From an uncultured Tenacibaculum sp. (GTDB lineage Bacteria > Bacteroidota > Bacteroidia > Flavobacteriales > Flavobacteriaceae), in NCBI RefSeq assembly GCF_947499065.1, contig NZ_CANMMT010000006.1, positions 124,001 through 188,000 of the forward strand: 64,000 nucleotides of DNA, read 5' to 3'. The translations under genes were made by a program, and so were the position numbers. Below the pieces are notes generated by a model, which made no database searches, was not told the origin of the DNA, and worked only from the letters and a program-made list of their open reading frames with translations. This document shows, piece by piece, positions 36,695-44,974 of the stretch (the first letter of the stretch is position 1; each line of letters begins with the position of its first letter).

Positions 36695-36702
36695 TAGCTT
36701 TG
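36695..36702 (+). promoter_or_regulatory. Candidate -7 element abutting the propeller-kinase start codon
   Basis: TAGCTTTG matches TAnnTTTG and ends four bases before the ATG at 36707, the same spacing as at 5948 and 33796, suggesting a leaderless transcript. Confidence 0.45.
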
Positions 36703-36706
36703 AATT

Positions 36707-39616
36707 ATGATAAATAAAATTACGCTATTCCTCTACTTTATCTTGTTGTTTTCTAGTGCGATATCGTTCTCTCAGCACCCCGTTTTTGAACATTTAACAG
36801 AAAAAGACGGATTGCCTGATATTGAGTTTTATGATGTGTTAGAAGATGGAAAAGGTTATATCTGGTTGGCTGCTGATAAAGGACTTTTTAGGTATGATGG
36901 AAAGGAGTTTAAAAACTATTCGCATCCTAAAAAAAGGGCATTGTCTGTTTTTGGTTTAAGATTAGATAGTCAAGGAAGGGTTTGGTGTAACAATATTACT
37001 GGTCAATTTTTTTATGTAGAAAATGATGAGCTAAAGCTTTTTATTGATATAGAAGAGCAGGCTAATGGCCAATTAGCAGAGTTCCAATTTTTTAAAGAGT
37101 ATTTAATTATCTCTAATTTTTGGTATATTTTAAATGTAAACTTAAAAACTAAAGAAACTGCATTAATAAATAATAACAATTCTATAGCCTCTGTTTTTAA
37201 GAAAAGAGATACTTTGTTTTACTTGAGTGAGACTAAAATGAACTACTCAACAGATGGAAAAACATTTAAAAGAATTCAAAGTTTAAAAAATACAGTTAAA
37301 TATTCTGGTGTAAACTGGAGGAGCTTTAAATTTCAAAATAAACAGTTTCATTATAGCTATGATTTTAATGGTGATGTATTTAAAAACCATAAAGGAATGT
37401 TGGTTGTAGAGGAAAATAATGAATTGATTAAAGTAAAACTGCCAGAAGATTTAAAAAAACATTTTACAATTAGGATTTTTATTAGAAATGATGAGTTGTG
37501 GTTTTGTACGGAAATAGGAGTTTATGTGTGTAAATATGAAAATAAAGAGATAAAACATGTAAAAAGTTATTTTAAGGATAAACAAATAACTCAGGTTGTT
37601 AAAGATTCTAATAATAACTATTGGTGCTCTACTTTGAGAGATGGAATATATATAATACCTAATATTTATTTAAAAAAATATAAAAGTAAGGATGTTACTC
37701 AGAACATAAGCGCGATGAGTAAGATTGGGGAAAATAAAGTATTGTTTGGGTCAACTAATGGGTATCTAACGCTTTTAAATGTGGTAACTGGTGAGAAAAA
37801 AGATATTGATGTTGGGTCTAAAGAGAAAGTGTTTTCAATTATTGGATTAGATAAAGAACAGGCTTTAATAAGTTTTGCATCAAATTCAGTAATATTAAAT
37901 GTGAATACATTAAAATATCGGAAGCTCAAATCATATGGGAACGCAAAAGATTTTTCATTGTATAAAGATGGGAAAATAATATTTGCCGCATTTGCATATG
38001 CTTCTATTAATCATGTAAAGGATAATGAAGAACGAGTTAGGATAGGAGGGAAAAGATCTTATTCGGCTCATTACAGTAAACTAAGCAAAAAAATATATGT
38101 AGGATATGTTAATGGTGTAAAGGTATATGATGAAGAATTAAATCCCACTCCAGTTTTATATAAAAATAAACCAATTTTTGCACTTGATATAGAAGAAACG
38201 GCCGATGGAACCATATGGATGTCTACTTTTAAAGATGGATTGATAGGAGTAAAAAATGGAAAAGCCTATGTAAATTATACAAAAGAAAACGGATTGATAT
38301 CTAATTTGACAAGTGTAATTAAAGCAAGTGAAAATTCACTCTGGATTTCCACTAATAGAGGAATTCAGGTATTGGATGTGAAGAATGGAACGTTTAAAAA
38401 TTTAACAAAGAGAGACGGAGTTAACTCTTATAATATATCAGATATAGTTGTGTTTGATAAATCTGTATTTTTTAGTTCAAATAAAGGGGTTTTTGAAGTA
38501 GATAAAGACAAGGTTTTTAAAGAGATGGATGTGCAAGATTTTTATTTTTCAGATGTTTTGGTAAATGATGAACACCTTGAAATAAAAGATATCTATAGTC
38601 TAAAGCATAATGAAAATAAAATACAGTTTAAATTTCATGCTAATGGTTTTTTGACAGAGGAAAGTTTACAGTATAAATATCGCTTAATAAAAGATAAGAA
38701 GAATGATAAATGGGATGTTTTGTATAAAGGTGTGGATCAGATTACGTTTAATGATTTGTCGGCAGGAAAATATAGGTTTGAATTAAAAACGGTTGATTTT
38801 AATGGTGATAAAGAAAGTAATATAAAAAAGATTGATATTGAGATTCAATTACCATTTTACAAAGAATGGTGGTTTATATTAAGTGGAATAACATCTTTGT
38901 TTTTAGTAGTCTGGTATAGATTTAATGCTCGATTAAAGATGTTAAAAAGAAAGCAAGAGGAGGTGCTTGAAAGGGAAAGAATGCAGAAACAATTAGTGTC
39001 GTCTAAATTAGAGAGTTTACAATCTCAAATGAATCCGCACTTTACATTTAATGCTTTAAATTCAATTCAAAACTTAGTTTTAAAGGGTGATAAATATAAA
39101 GCCTACGATTATTTAACGAAATTCTCTCTTTTAATTAGGGAAAACTTAAATATGAGCAAGAAAAGTTTTGTTCATTTTGATGAAGAATTACAATTATTAA
39201 AAAAATACTTAGAGTTAGAAAAATTACGTTTTAAAGAAGAGTTTTCTTATAAAATTATAGGGAATGAAAATGTAGGGGATATAAAAATACCAACTATGAT
39301 TATTCAGCCTTATATAGAGAATGCATTAAAACATGGGCTTTTACATAAAGAGGGGAATGATAAAAAAATACTTATAGAATTTAAGCAAGAGGATGTTCTG
39401 ATTTGTATAATAACAGATAATGGTATAGGAATAAAAGCAGCTAAAGAACTCAAAATTCAAAATAAAGTAACAAGAGAGTCTTTTTCAACAAAGGCCATAG
39501 ATGACAAATTAACTTTTTTAAAAGAGTATTATAAAGTAGATATAGGAGTGTCTTTTGAGAATCTAGAACAGGGGACTAGAGTAGTGGTAAGACTTCCTTA
39601 TACAATTGGATTATAA
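36707..39616 (+). CDS. Two-component propeller sensor with LytS-type histidine kinase
   Basis: The 969-aa sensor has a signal peptide (LFLYFILLFSSAISFS) and a large periplasmic beta-propeller of two-component-regulator repeats, for example LPDIEFYDVLEDGKGYIWLA and LTSVIKASENSLWIST. A Y_Y_Y-type sandwich near residues 640-725 is followed by one membrane helix near 730-746 and a LytS-class kinase. The kinase has H-box QMNPHFTFNALNSIQ near 775 and ATP site DNGIGI near 915. It probably phosphorylates the LytTR regulator encoded at 40956. Its kinase domain is closely related to that of the next gene. Predicted LytTR site A lies upstream, so it may be autoregulated. Confidence 0.92.
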   Translation: MINKITLFLYFILLFSSAISFSQHPVFEHLTEKDGLPDIEFYDVLEDGKGYIWLAADKGLFRYDGKEFKNYSHPKKRALSVFGLRLDSQGRVWCNNITGQFFYVENDELKLFIDIEEQANGQLAEFQFFKEYLIISNFWYILNVNLKTKETALINNNNSIASVFKKRDTLFYLSETKMNYSTDGKTFKRIQSLKNTVKYSGVNWRSFKFQNKQFHYSYDFNGDVFKNHKGMLVVEENNELIKVKLPEDLKKHFTIRIFIRNDELWFCTEIGVYVCKYENKEIKHVKSYFKDKQITQVVKDSNNNYWCSTLRDGIYIIPNIYLKKYKSKDVTQNISAMSKIGENKVLFGSTNGYLTLLNVVTGEKKDIDVGSKEKVFSIIGLDKEQALISFASNSVILNVNTLKYRKLKSYGNAKDFSLYKDGKIIFAAFAYASINHVKDNEERVRIGGKRSYSAHYSKLSKKIYVGYVNGVKVYDEELNPTPVLYKNKPIFALDIEETADGTIWMSTFKDGLIGVKNGKAYVNYTKENGLISNLTSVIKASENSLWISTNRGIQVLDVKNGTFKNLTKRDGVNSYNISDIVVFDKSVFFSSNKGVFEVDKDKVFKEMDVQDFYFSDVLVNDEHLEIKDIYSLKHNENKIQFKFHANGFLTEESLQYKYRLIKDKKNDKWDVLYKGVDQITFNDLSAGKYRFELKTVDFNGDKESNIKKIDIEIQLPFYKEWWFILSGITSLFLVVWYRFNARLKMLKRKQEEVLERERMQKQLVSSKLESLQSQMNPHFTFNALNSIQNLVLKGDKYKAYDYLTKFSLLIRENLNMSKKSFVHFDEELQLLKKYLELEKLRFKEEFSYKIIGNENVGDIKIPTMIIQPYIENALKHGLLHKEGNDKKILIEFKQEDVLICIITDNGIGIKAAKELKIQNKVTRESFSTKAIDDKLTFLKEYYKVDIGVSFENLEQGTRVVVRLPYTIGL

Positions 39617-39620
39617 ATTT

Positions 39621-39650
39621 ATTAGGAAGTTAATTTTTGAGGTTAGGAAG
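39621..39650. promoter_or_regulatory. 21-bp direct repeat, predicted LytTR binding site B
   Basis: ATTAGGAAG and GTTAGGAAG have GG pairs at 39625 and 39646, again 21 bp apart. It lies in the 102-bp gap before the second histidine kinase gene. Confidence 0.5.
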
Positions 39651-39718
39651 AAGTTTTTATTAAAAACAAACTAAAAAAATAAATTTAACTCAGCCTTAAA
39701 AGGTGGGGGACAAATAAA

Positions 39719-40954
39719 ATGAAATCTTTTATATATAAAATATTCGATATAGGTATATTACCATCTAATGACGCAAAAGAAAATAAAAAGATAAAGTTAT
39801 TAAATATCTTTTGTTTTACATGGTCAATATTGATAGTGGTTATAACTATTTTCGATATTATTTTTGAAAGAGAATTGGAAGGGAGTTTGATAATGCATGG
39901 AATTTCTTATGTTCTCATATTTATTATTTTTCTTTTTCAGTATAAGCATTTTTATATACTGGCAAGAGTATTGTTTATATGTTCTATAATAGGAATCACT
40001 TTTGTTTTTGCAAATTATACCACGCCATTAAGTTTAATTGAAAACTTTTATTTTATATATCCATTAATTGGATTGATTTTGATTGAAAAAAAATGGATAA
40101 ACATAAGTATTCTTGTGCTTTGTTTCATCTTATATTTTGTTCCAAATTTAATTTACAAGCATTATCCCGATAATACAATTTTACCAGTATTAGTATTTTC
40201 TGTATTTGTTGCAGCTTACGTGATTTTAAATTATTCAGATAATTTAAATAAAAAGCACGAAAAAGAATTATTGTTAAGTAAAGAGAAATTAGAGCAAGCT
40301 TATTTAGAGTTGGAAGAACGAAAGAGAAGTGAATTGGCAAGTCTTCAATTGAAAGCACTCAAGTCTCAAATGAATCCACATTTTTTATTCAATACTATCA
40401 ATTCAATACAGAGCTTAATTTTAGCAGGAGATAAGGAGGAAGCATATAAGTATTTAACAAAATTCTCTTTGTTAATGAGAGAGAGTATAAAAACAAGTGA
40501 AAAGAGTTTTGTAGATTTTAGTGTCGAATTATCAATGCTAAAAAAGTATTTAGAGTTAGAGAAATTACGTTTTAAAAAAGATTTTGAATACGAAATAAGA
40601 GGAGAAAAAAATATAGAAGAAATAAAAATACCATCTGCAGTAATACAGCCATTTGTGGAAAATGCAATTCGTTATGGATTACTTCATAAGATTGAAGGAA
40701 AGAAGAAAATAGTAATAGAGTTTTATCAGGAAAATATATTTATATGTTCGGTAACTGATAATGGAATCGGAATAGAAGCTTCTAAGCAAATAAGTATATT
40801 AAATAGAAAATCAGAAACAGAAGATACTTCAATAAAAGCTATTGAAAACAGGTTAAAATTGCTCAAAGAGTTTTATAAAACAGATATAGGAGTTGTTTAT
40901 GAAAAAGTAGAAAAAGGAACAAAAGTAGTTGTAAAAATACCTTATGTAAATTAA
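39719..40954 (+). CDS. Integral-membrane LytS-type sensor histidine kinase
   Basis: The 411-aa protein has about six N-terminal membrane helices (residues 25-190), a coiled linker rich in Glu/Lys, and a LytS-class kinase domain. The H-box is QMNPHFLFNTINSIQ near 220, followed by SLLMRESIKTSEKSFVDF, IQPFVENAIRYG near 315 and DNGIGIEAS near 345. The kinase domain closely matches that of the preceding gene, pointing to duplication. Its stop codon is one base before the response-regulator ATG, so the pair is co-transcribed. Confidence 0.92.
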   Translation: MKSFIYKIFDIGILPSNDAKENKKIKLLNIFCFTWSILIVVITIFDIIFERELEGSLIMHGISYVLIFIIFLFQYKHFYILARVLFICSIIGITFVFANYTTPLSLIENFYFIYPLIGLILIEKKWINISILVLCFILYFVPNLIYKHYPDNTILPVLVFSVFVAAYVILNYSDNLNKKHEKELLLSKEKLEQAYLELEERKRSELASLQLKALKSQMNPHFLFNTINSIQSLILAGDKEEAYKYLTKFSLLMRESIKTSEKSFVDFSVELSMLKKYLELEKLRFKKDFEYEIRGEKNIEEIKIPSAVIQPFVENAIRYGLLHKIEGKKKIVIEFYQENIFICSVTDNGIGIEASKQISILNRKSETEDTSIKAIENRLKLLKEFYKTDIGVVYEKVEKGTKVVVKIPYVN

Positions 40955-40955
40955 G

Positions 40956-41690
40956 ATGACAAAGATACAAGCGGTAATAGTAGATGATGAATTAAATGCA
41001 AGAGAGAATTTAAAATATTTATTAAATGCTTTTTGCAAAGAGGTTGAAGTGGTTTCAGAAGCTTCTAATGTGGATGAGGCAGTTGAAGAAATAAAAACCA
41101 ATAAACCACAACTGGTCTTTTTAGATATTGAAATGCCAAGAAAAAATGGATTTCAACTTTTAGAAGAGTTTGAAGAAATCAATTTTCAAATCGTTTTTAT
41201 AACAGCTTATGATATGTATGCGATTAAAGCATTTGAAGTTGCAGCGATAGATTATTTGTTAAAGCCAATTGATATTGAAAGATTAAAAGAGGCTGTAAAA
41301 AAAGTAGTGAAAAATGTTGGGACCTCTAATGCTAATTTAGAAGTCTTAAAGAGCAATAAAAAAGAACTTCAAAGAATTGCGATTCCTTATAAAACAGATT
41401 ACGCTATTGTAAGCTTAAGTGATATTTTATGTATAGAGGCAGATAGAATGTATTCTATAATTTATACTAATAATGATAAAAAGTATGTGGTGGCTAAAAA
41501 GCTAAGTTATTATCAAAAATTATTATGTACAGATAATGATTTTGCTCGAGTACATAGATCGTGGATTATTAATGTTAATCAAATAGAAATATACTCTAAA
41601 AAAGAGAAAGAAGTAAAATTGAAAACAGATTTTAAAATACCAATTAGTAAGAGTTATAAAGAGTATTTTGAAGAGCTTTTTTGTTCTTAG
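40956..41690 (+). CDS. LytTR-family response regulator
   Basis: The 244-aa protein has a receiver domain with phospho-acceptor Asp57 in LVFLDIEMPRKNGF, an acidic pocket (VDDE at 9-12) and K-P near 105. A LytTR DNA-binding domain occupies residues 138-240, with ILCIEADRMYSIIY and FARVHRSWIINVNQI. LytTR proteins bind paired direct repeats spaced by about two helical turns; four such pairs lie around this locus. It is encoded in one unit with the second kinase. Confidence 0.95.
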   Translation: MTKIQAVIVDDELNARENLKYLLNAFCKEVEVVSEASNVDEAVEEIKTNKPQLVFLDIEMPRKNGFQLLEEFEEINFQIVFITAYDMYAIKAFEVAAIDYLLKPIDIERLKEAVKKVVKNVGTSNANLEVLKSNKKELQRIAIPYKTDYAIVSLSDILCIEADRMYSIIYTNNDKKYVVAKKLSYYQKLLCTDNDFARVHRSWIINVNQIEIYSKKEKEVKLKTDFKIPISKSYKEYFEELFCS

Positions 41691-41720
41691 GAATTTAAAT
41701 AAAAGTTAAATAAGAGAACC

Positions 41721-41755
41721 AACCATCTATAATTGTAATAGATGGTTTTTCTTTT
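41721..41755 (+). terminator. Terminator after the LytTR regulator
   Basis: AACCATCTAT (41721-41730) pairs with ATAGATGGTT (41738-41747), followed by TTTCTTTTT. LytTR site C starts within its tail. Confidence 0.85.
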
Positions 41756-41782
41756 TGGAAGTTAAAAGAAGTAATTAGGAAA
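41752..41782. promoter_or_regulatory. 21-bp direct repeat, predicted LytTR binding site C
   Basis: TTTTTGGAAG and AATTAGGAAA have GG pairs at 41757 and 41778, spacing 21 bp, about 80 bases before the small T9SS-like gene. It is the most degenerate of the four sites. Confidence 0.45.
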
Positions 41783-41862
41783 TGATACAATGGAAATAAG
41801 TTAAATATCACGTTAATTTATATGTGTATAAACCATGAATGTAAATAAATAAAATTGTTTTT

Positions 41863-42084
41863 ATGTGGAGTAAAAAAGTTTTAAGAGTAACAGGAATTCC
41901 AAAAGGAGAAACCAAAGTGTTTGTTTTTGATTCTTTAGGAAAAGAGATTGTCAAAGCGAGAACTAAATTTAAAGGAAAAGGGTTTAATACGATTAAGTTA
42001 CCAAATTTAGAAAGAGGAAAATATATAGTTCGATTGAAAACTGAGGAAGGAGCATTTATAAAGAGAAGTATAGTTTTAGAATAG
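41863..42084 (+). CDS. Stand-alone T9SS C-terminal-domain-like small protein
   Basis: The 73-aa product resembles the type A sorting domain that ends type IX secretion substrates: VFVFDSLGKEIVKAR, then NTIKLPNLERGKYIVRLKTE and a Lys-Arg-terminated end. There is no cargo domain and no signal peptide, so it could not be exported by Sec as drawn. It may be a fragment of a lost substrate gene, a cytosolic beta-sandwich that interacts with something, or a protein with a missed upstream start; the region upstream in frame offers no signal peptide. It has its own predicted LytTR site and a terminator downstream. Confidence 0.6.
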   Translation: MWSKKVLRVTGIPKGETKVFVFDSLGKEIVKARTKFKGKGFNTIKLPNLERGKYIVRLKTEEGAFIKRSIVLE

Positions 42085-42154
42085 AATAAAAAAAATAGAA
42101 AATTTAAGTTTGATAAAGCTTTTTGACTTAAGAGTGAAATAGTTTTTATGTTGT

Positions 42155-42195
42155 AAGGTCTTCACAATTAGTTATGTGGAGACCTTTTTTTGTTT
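42155..42195 (+). terminator. Terminator after the T9SS-like small gene
   Basis: AAGGTCTTCACA (42155-42166) pairs with TGTGGAGACCTT (42175-42186) with one wobble, followed by a run of T. Confidence 0.8.
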
Positions 42196-42207
42196 GTAGA
42201 TATTTCT

Positions 42208-42238
42208 TTTCGGAAAAGAAAATCACTCATTCGGAAGT
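42208..42238. promoter_or_regulatory. 21-bp direct repeat, predicted LytTR binding site D
   Basis: TTTCGGAAA and ATTCGGAAG have GG pairs at 42212 and 42233, spacing 21 bp, about 75 bases before the collagen-like protein gene. The half-sites are nearly identical to those of site A, 5.7 kb away. Confidence 0.6.
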
Positions 42239-42310
42239 AATTTATGACAAAATATTTAAAACTGAATTTTATTTGCCTCAAAATAATCTAAAGCAAAAAC
42301 GGGGTTTAAA

Positions 42311-43663
42311 ATGAGAAAAAGTATTTCAATAATATTCATGTTTTTGGCAGTCTTATGTCAGTCTCAAGAAAATCAAAATAAAATATTAGAAGCATTTCAA
42401 TCGGGTAAGTATACTGTTTTTAAAGTTGAAAAAGTTTCGTATAAAAAATACAAAATGGTCAAAGTAAAAAAACAATGGCCAATAACGTTTACAAAAGATG
42501 GAAACAATGTTTCAAATGTTTTAGTAAAGAGGGCTGGAATTTTGGATGAGAATTTCAAACCAGATGTACCAGGGCACCCAGCGTATTTTAGTTTTTCTAC
42601 CTACCGATTAACCTTTGTAAATGGAGTAGGGGTGTATTATAGTTGGAATGGGAAAGAAGAAGCAACTACAAAGTATGTGTTTACAAAAGGAGGTAGCCTT
42701 TCAAAAAAATATAATGAACTGAATAAACTAGTAGAAGAGTATTCGAAATCTGTATTTAAAAACCAAACTACAGCAAGAGCTGAAGTAAAAGAACAAAAAG
42801 CGGCATTAGTAGAAGTAGAAAGGAAGAAAAATTCTTTAGAAACTAAAGAAGTTAAGAGTATTGAAATTAAGTTGGTAAACACACCTAAAAAAGTAGCTCA
42901 TTTTTCAGAAGCAATAAAGTATGGAGTAATTGCAACACTTAAAGATGGAAGTAAATTATCAACAAAAAATCTTGGAGGAAAAATTCCTTGGAGTGATTTC
43001 AAACTAAGCCATAAAGGGTGTAGTAACACTATAGATGAGGTAAGAGTAGATGAAGATGCAAAATCATTAACAAATGATAGAGTTACATTGGATATAACTT
43101 CTAAATATCATCCGCAGCTAAAAGCAAAAAAACATATAAATACAACTAACAATGTTTCTATTCAGGTTAATCAACAGGGATTTTGGGGGCACGAACGTCA
43201 TAAATACGTAACTGTTTTTCAAGGTAAAGATGGACAGCATGCAGGAAGAGGTGATAATCTTACTATAAAAGTAAAAACAGTAAGTCACAAACAAACTGGG
43301 GTTAAACTGAATAAAATAGACATCTACAACACTACCAAAAATAAGCACGTAGCAAGATACAAGCTAACTACTGATACGAAGTTAATCATCAATAATCAAG
43401 GAGGAAGAGGAATGAATGGAGATGATGGTCGTAAAAGTTCACCAAACGGAGGAAATGGTGGTTATGGAGGAGCAGGAGGGAATATTTTACTAATAAAAGA
43501 TCCATCTGTAACAAAGCTAAATATTGAGCTTAATAACAAAGGAGGAGATGGAGGAAATGGAGGAGCTCCTATGTATTCACATTCAAGTAGAGGGAGAAAT
43601 GGTAAAAGAGGAGATAACGGAAGAGTAACAAAACAAGTAAAATCAATAAAACTAAATTTTTAA
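42311..43663 (+). CDS. Secreted protein with collagen-like Gly-rich C-terminal region
   Basis: The 450-aa protein has a signal peptide (MRKSISIIFMFLAVLCQS). A domain of about 130 residues and a Lys/Glu-rich helical linker precede a beta-rich middle (ENTRY: IEIKLVNTPKKVAHFSEAIK, from about residue 185). A low-complexity tail from about residue 370 has GG(x)nGG repeats such as GGNGGYGGAGG and GGDGGNGGAP. The tail lacks strict Gly-X-Y periodicity, so it is collagen-like only loosely. I do not recognise the family. Predicted LytTR site D is directly upstream, and the next gene follows after 22 bases. Confidence 0.75.
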   Translation: MRKSISIIFMFLAVLCQSQENQNKILEAFQSGKYTVFKVEKVSYKKYKMVKVKKQWPITFTKDGNNVSNVLVKRAGILDENFKPDVPGHPAYFSFSTYRLTFVNGVGVYYSWNGKEEATTKYVFTKGGSLSKKYNELNKLVEEYSKSVFKNQTTARAEVKEQKAALVEVERKKNSLETKEVKSIEIKLVNTPKKVAHFSEAIKYGVIATLKDGSKLSTKNLGGKIPWSDFKLSHKGCSNTIDEVRVDEDAKSLTNDRVTLDITSKYHPQLKAKKHINTTNNVSIQVNQQGFWGHERHKYVTVFQGKDGQHAGRGDNLTIKVKTVSHKQTGVKLNKIDIYNTTKNKHVARYKLTTDTKLIINNQGGRGMNGDDGRKSSPNGGNGGYGGAGGNILLIKDPSVTKLNIELNNKGGDGGNGGAPMYSHSSRGRNGKRGDNGRVTKQVKSIKLNF

Positions 43664-43685
43664 CTAAACTAAAAATTAAATTAAA

Positions 43686-44903
43686 ATGAGAAAACAAGTA
43701 ATATTAACATGTGCATTGAGTGCAATGATGTTTCTAGGGGGTACAACAGAAACGAACGCACAATTTAAAAGTTTGATAAAAAAAGTAACTTCTAAAAAGA
43801 AATCAAAAAGAGGTTCAAAATCATCAGGGGCATCATCTGGAACATTTGGATATTTAAATAGTGTAAATGATGAACTTGGTATGAGTGGAGAGTACCATGG
43901 ATTAAAAGATAAAAAAGCTTTCGGATTTAAATTTGTTAAAGAGGATGAAGGAAAGGTTGTAAATCAGTTACATTACTGGGAGAGAAAGCAAGAGAATCCA
44001 CAATTAAAAATGAACTTTAAAGAAAGTTATTTTAGAAAAAAACAAGTGAAAATGTTTTTTGTATGGATGTCATCATCAGCAAAATCATATATAGAAGTTT
44101 TTGAAGTGGCTCCAGGGGTAATTGCACAAACTCAACAAACTGATAGAAGTATAAATAGTTACGATGAATCAGTACCATTAGATTCAAAAAGAACAGTAAT
44201 TGAGGTAATGGCAAAGAATAAAGCCGATTTAGATACTTGGGATATTGAAACAGCGCAAGCAAAAGTGGATATGATTATAAGTGATTTAAATTCACTTAAA
44301 ATGGCTAAGACGAAAAAGAAATTAATGCGTTTCGATTCGTATAAAAATTATCACGGGAAAGTTGCTTTTGCTAAAGGAACTAATTATTTAAGAAGTTCAA
44401 AATCAAATCAGCCAGTAGAAAAAGTAGCTAACTTTATTACTAAACAAGAGTTAGGTTCAACAGTAGCATTTAAACCTTATTTTGATCAGCCTTTATCGGT
44501 TTCTCATCCAGGTTCTTGGTTTAATATTACTTATGAAATGGCAGGGAAGAAAACAGGAAGAGAAGAATTAAGAAAAACTAGTACAAAGTTTGCTAAAAAT
44601 ATTCCGCAGTTAGATAAGTATAAAAACGACTTCTATTTCTTTTATCCAAAAGTAACAGTGAACCGTTCAAATAATATTGCTGATTATGCATTCTTAGAGT
44701 TGTTAAGACAAACTCAAGACGATTTAAAAGAAGGACAAACATATGATTTAAAAGTTACTGTTTGGGCATATAAAGATGGGCAAAATATAGATCCAGTAGC
44801 AACAGGAACTATTCAGTTAGAGTATACAGCAAATACAGAAAAACTATTATTGGATCCAGTTAAGGGGTGGATTACAGTTTTAGAGGATTATTTAGATGAA
44901 TAA
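43686..44903 (+). CDS. Exported protein of unknown function
   Basis: The 405-aa protein has a clear signal peptide (CALSAMMFLGGTTETNAQ) followed by a basic Lys/Ser-rich segment (KKVTSKKKSKRGSKSSG). After that comes a mixed alpha/beta region with a HYWERKQENPQLKMNF strand and a later SVSHPGSWFNITYEMAGKK block. I cannot assign a family. It is co-transcribed with the collagen-like gene and ends in a terminator. The basic segment just after the signal cleavage site could bind an acidic surface polymer. Confidence 0.72.
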   Translation: MRKQVILTCALSAMMFLGGTTETNAQFKSLIKKVTSKKKSKRGSKSSGASSGTFGYLNSVNDELGMSGEYHGLKDKKAFGFKFVKEDEGKVVNQLHYWERKQENPQLKMNFKESYFRKKQVKMFFVWMSSSAKSYIEVFEVAPGVIAQTQQTDRSINSYDESVPLDSKRTVIEVMAKNKADLDTWDIETAQAKVDMIISDLNSLKMAKTKKKLMRFDSYKNYHGKVAFAKGTNYLRSSKSNQPVEKVANFITKQELGSTVAFKPYFDQPLSVSHPGSWFNITYEMAGKKTGREELRKTSTKFAKNIPQLDKYKNDFYFFYPKVTVNRSNNIADYAFLELLRQTQDDLKEGQTYDLKVTVWAYKDGQNIDPVATGTIQLEYTANTEKLLLDPVKGWITVLEDYLDE

Positions 44904-44925
44904 AATCCTATTTTTTGATTATTTT

Positions 44926-44956
44926 AAACCGAATTGTTTATTGCAATTCGGTTTTC
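44926..44956 (+). terminator. Terminator after the 405-aa exported protein gene
   Basis: AAACCGAATTG (44926-44936) pairs with CAATTCGGTTT (44944-44954), with T residues after the stem. Confidence 0.82.
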
Positions 44957-44974
44957 TTAATTCTGAATTAACGA

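Noticed and set aside
42637..43348. Minus-strand ORFs inside the collagen-like gene
   Set aside because: Antisense shadows rich in Phe/Ser, produced by Lys/Glu-rich coding sequence.
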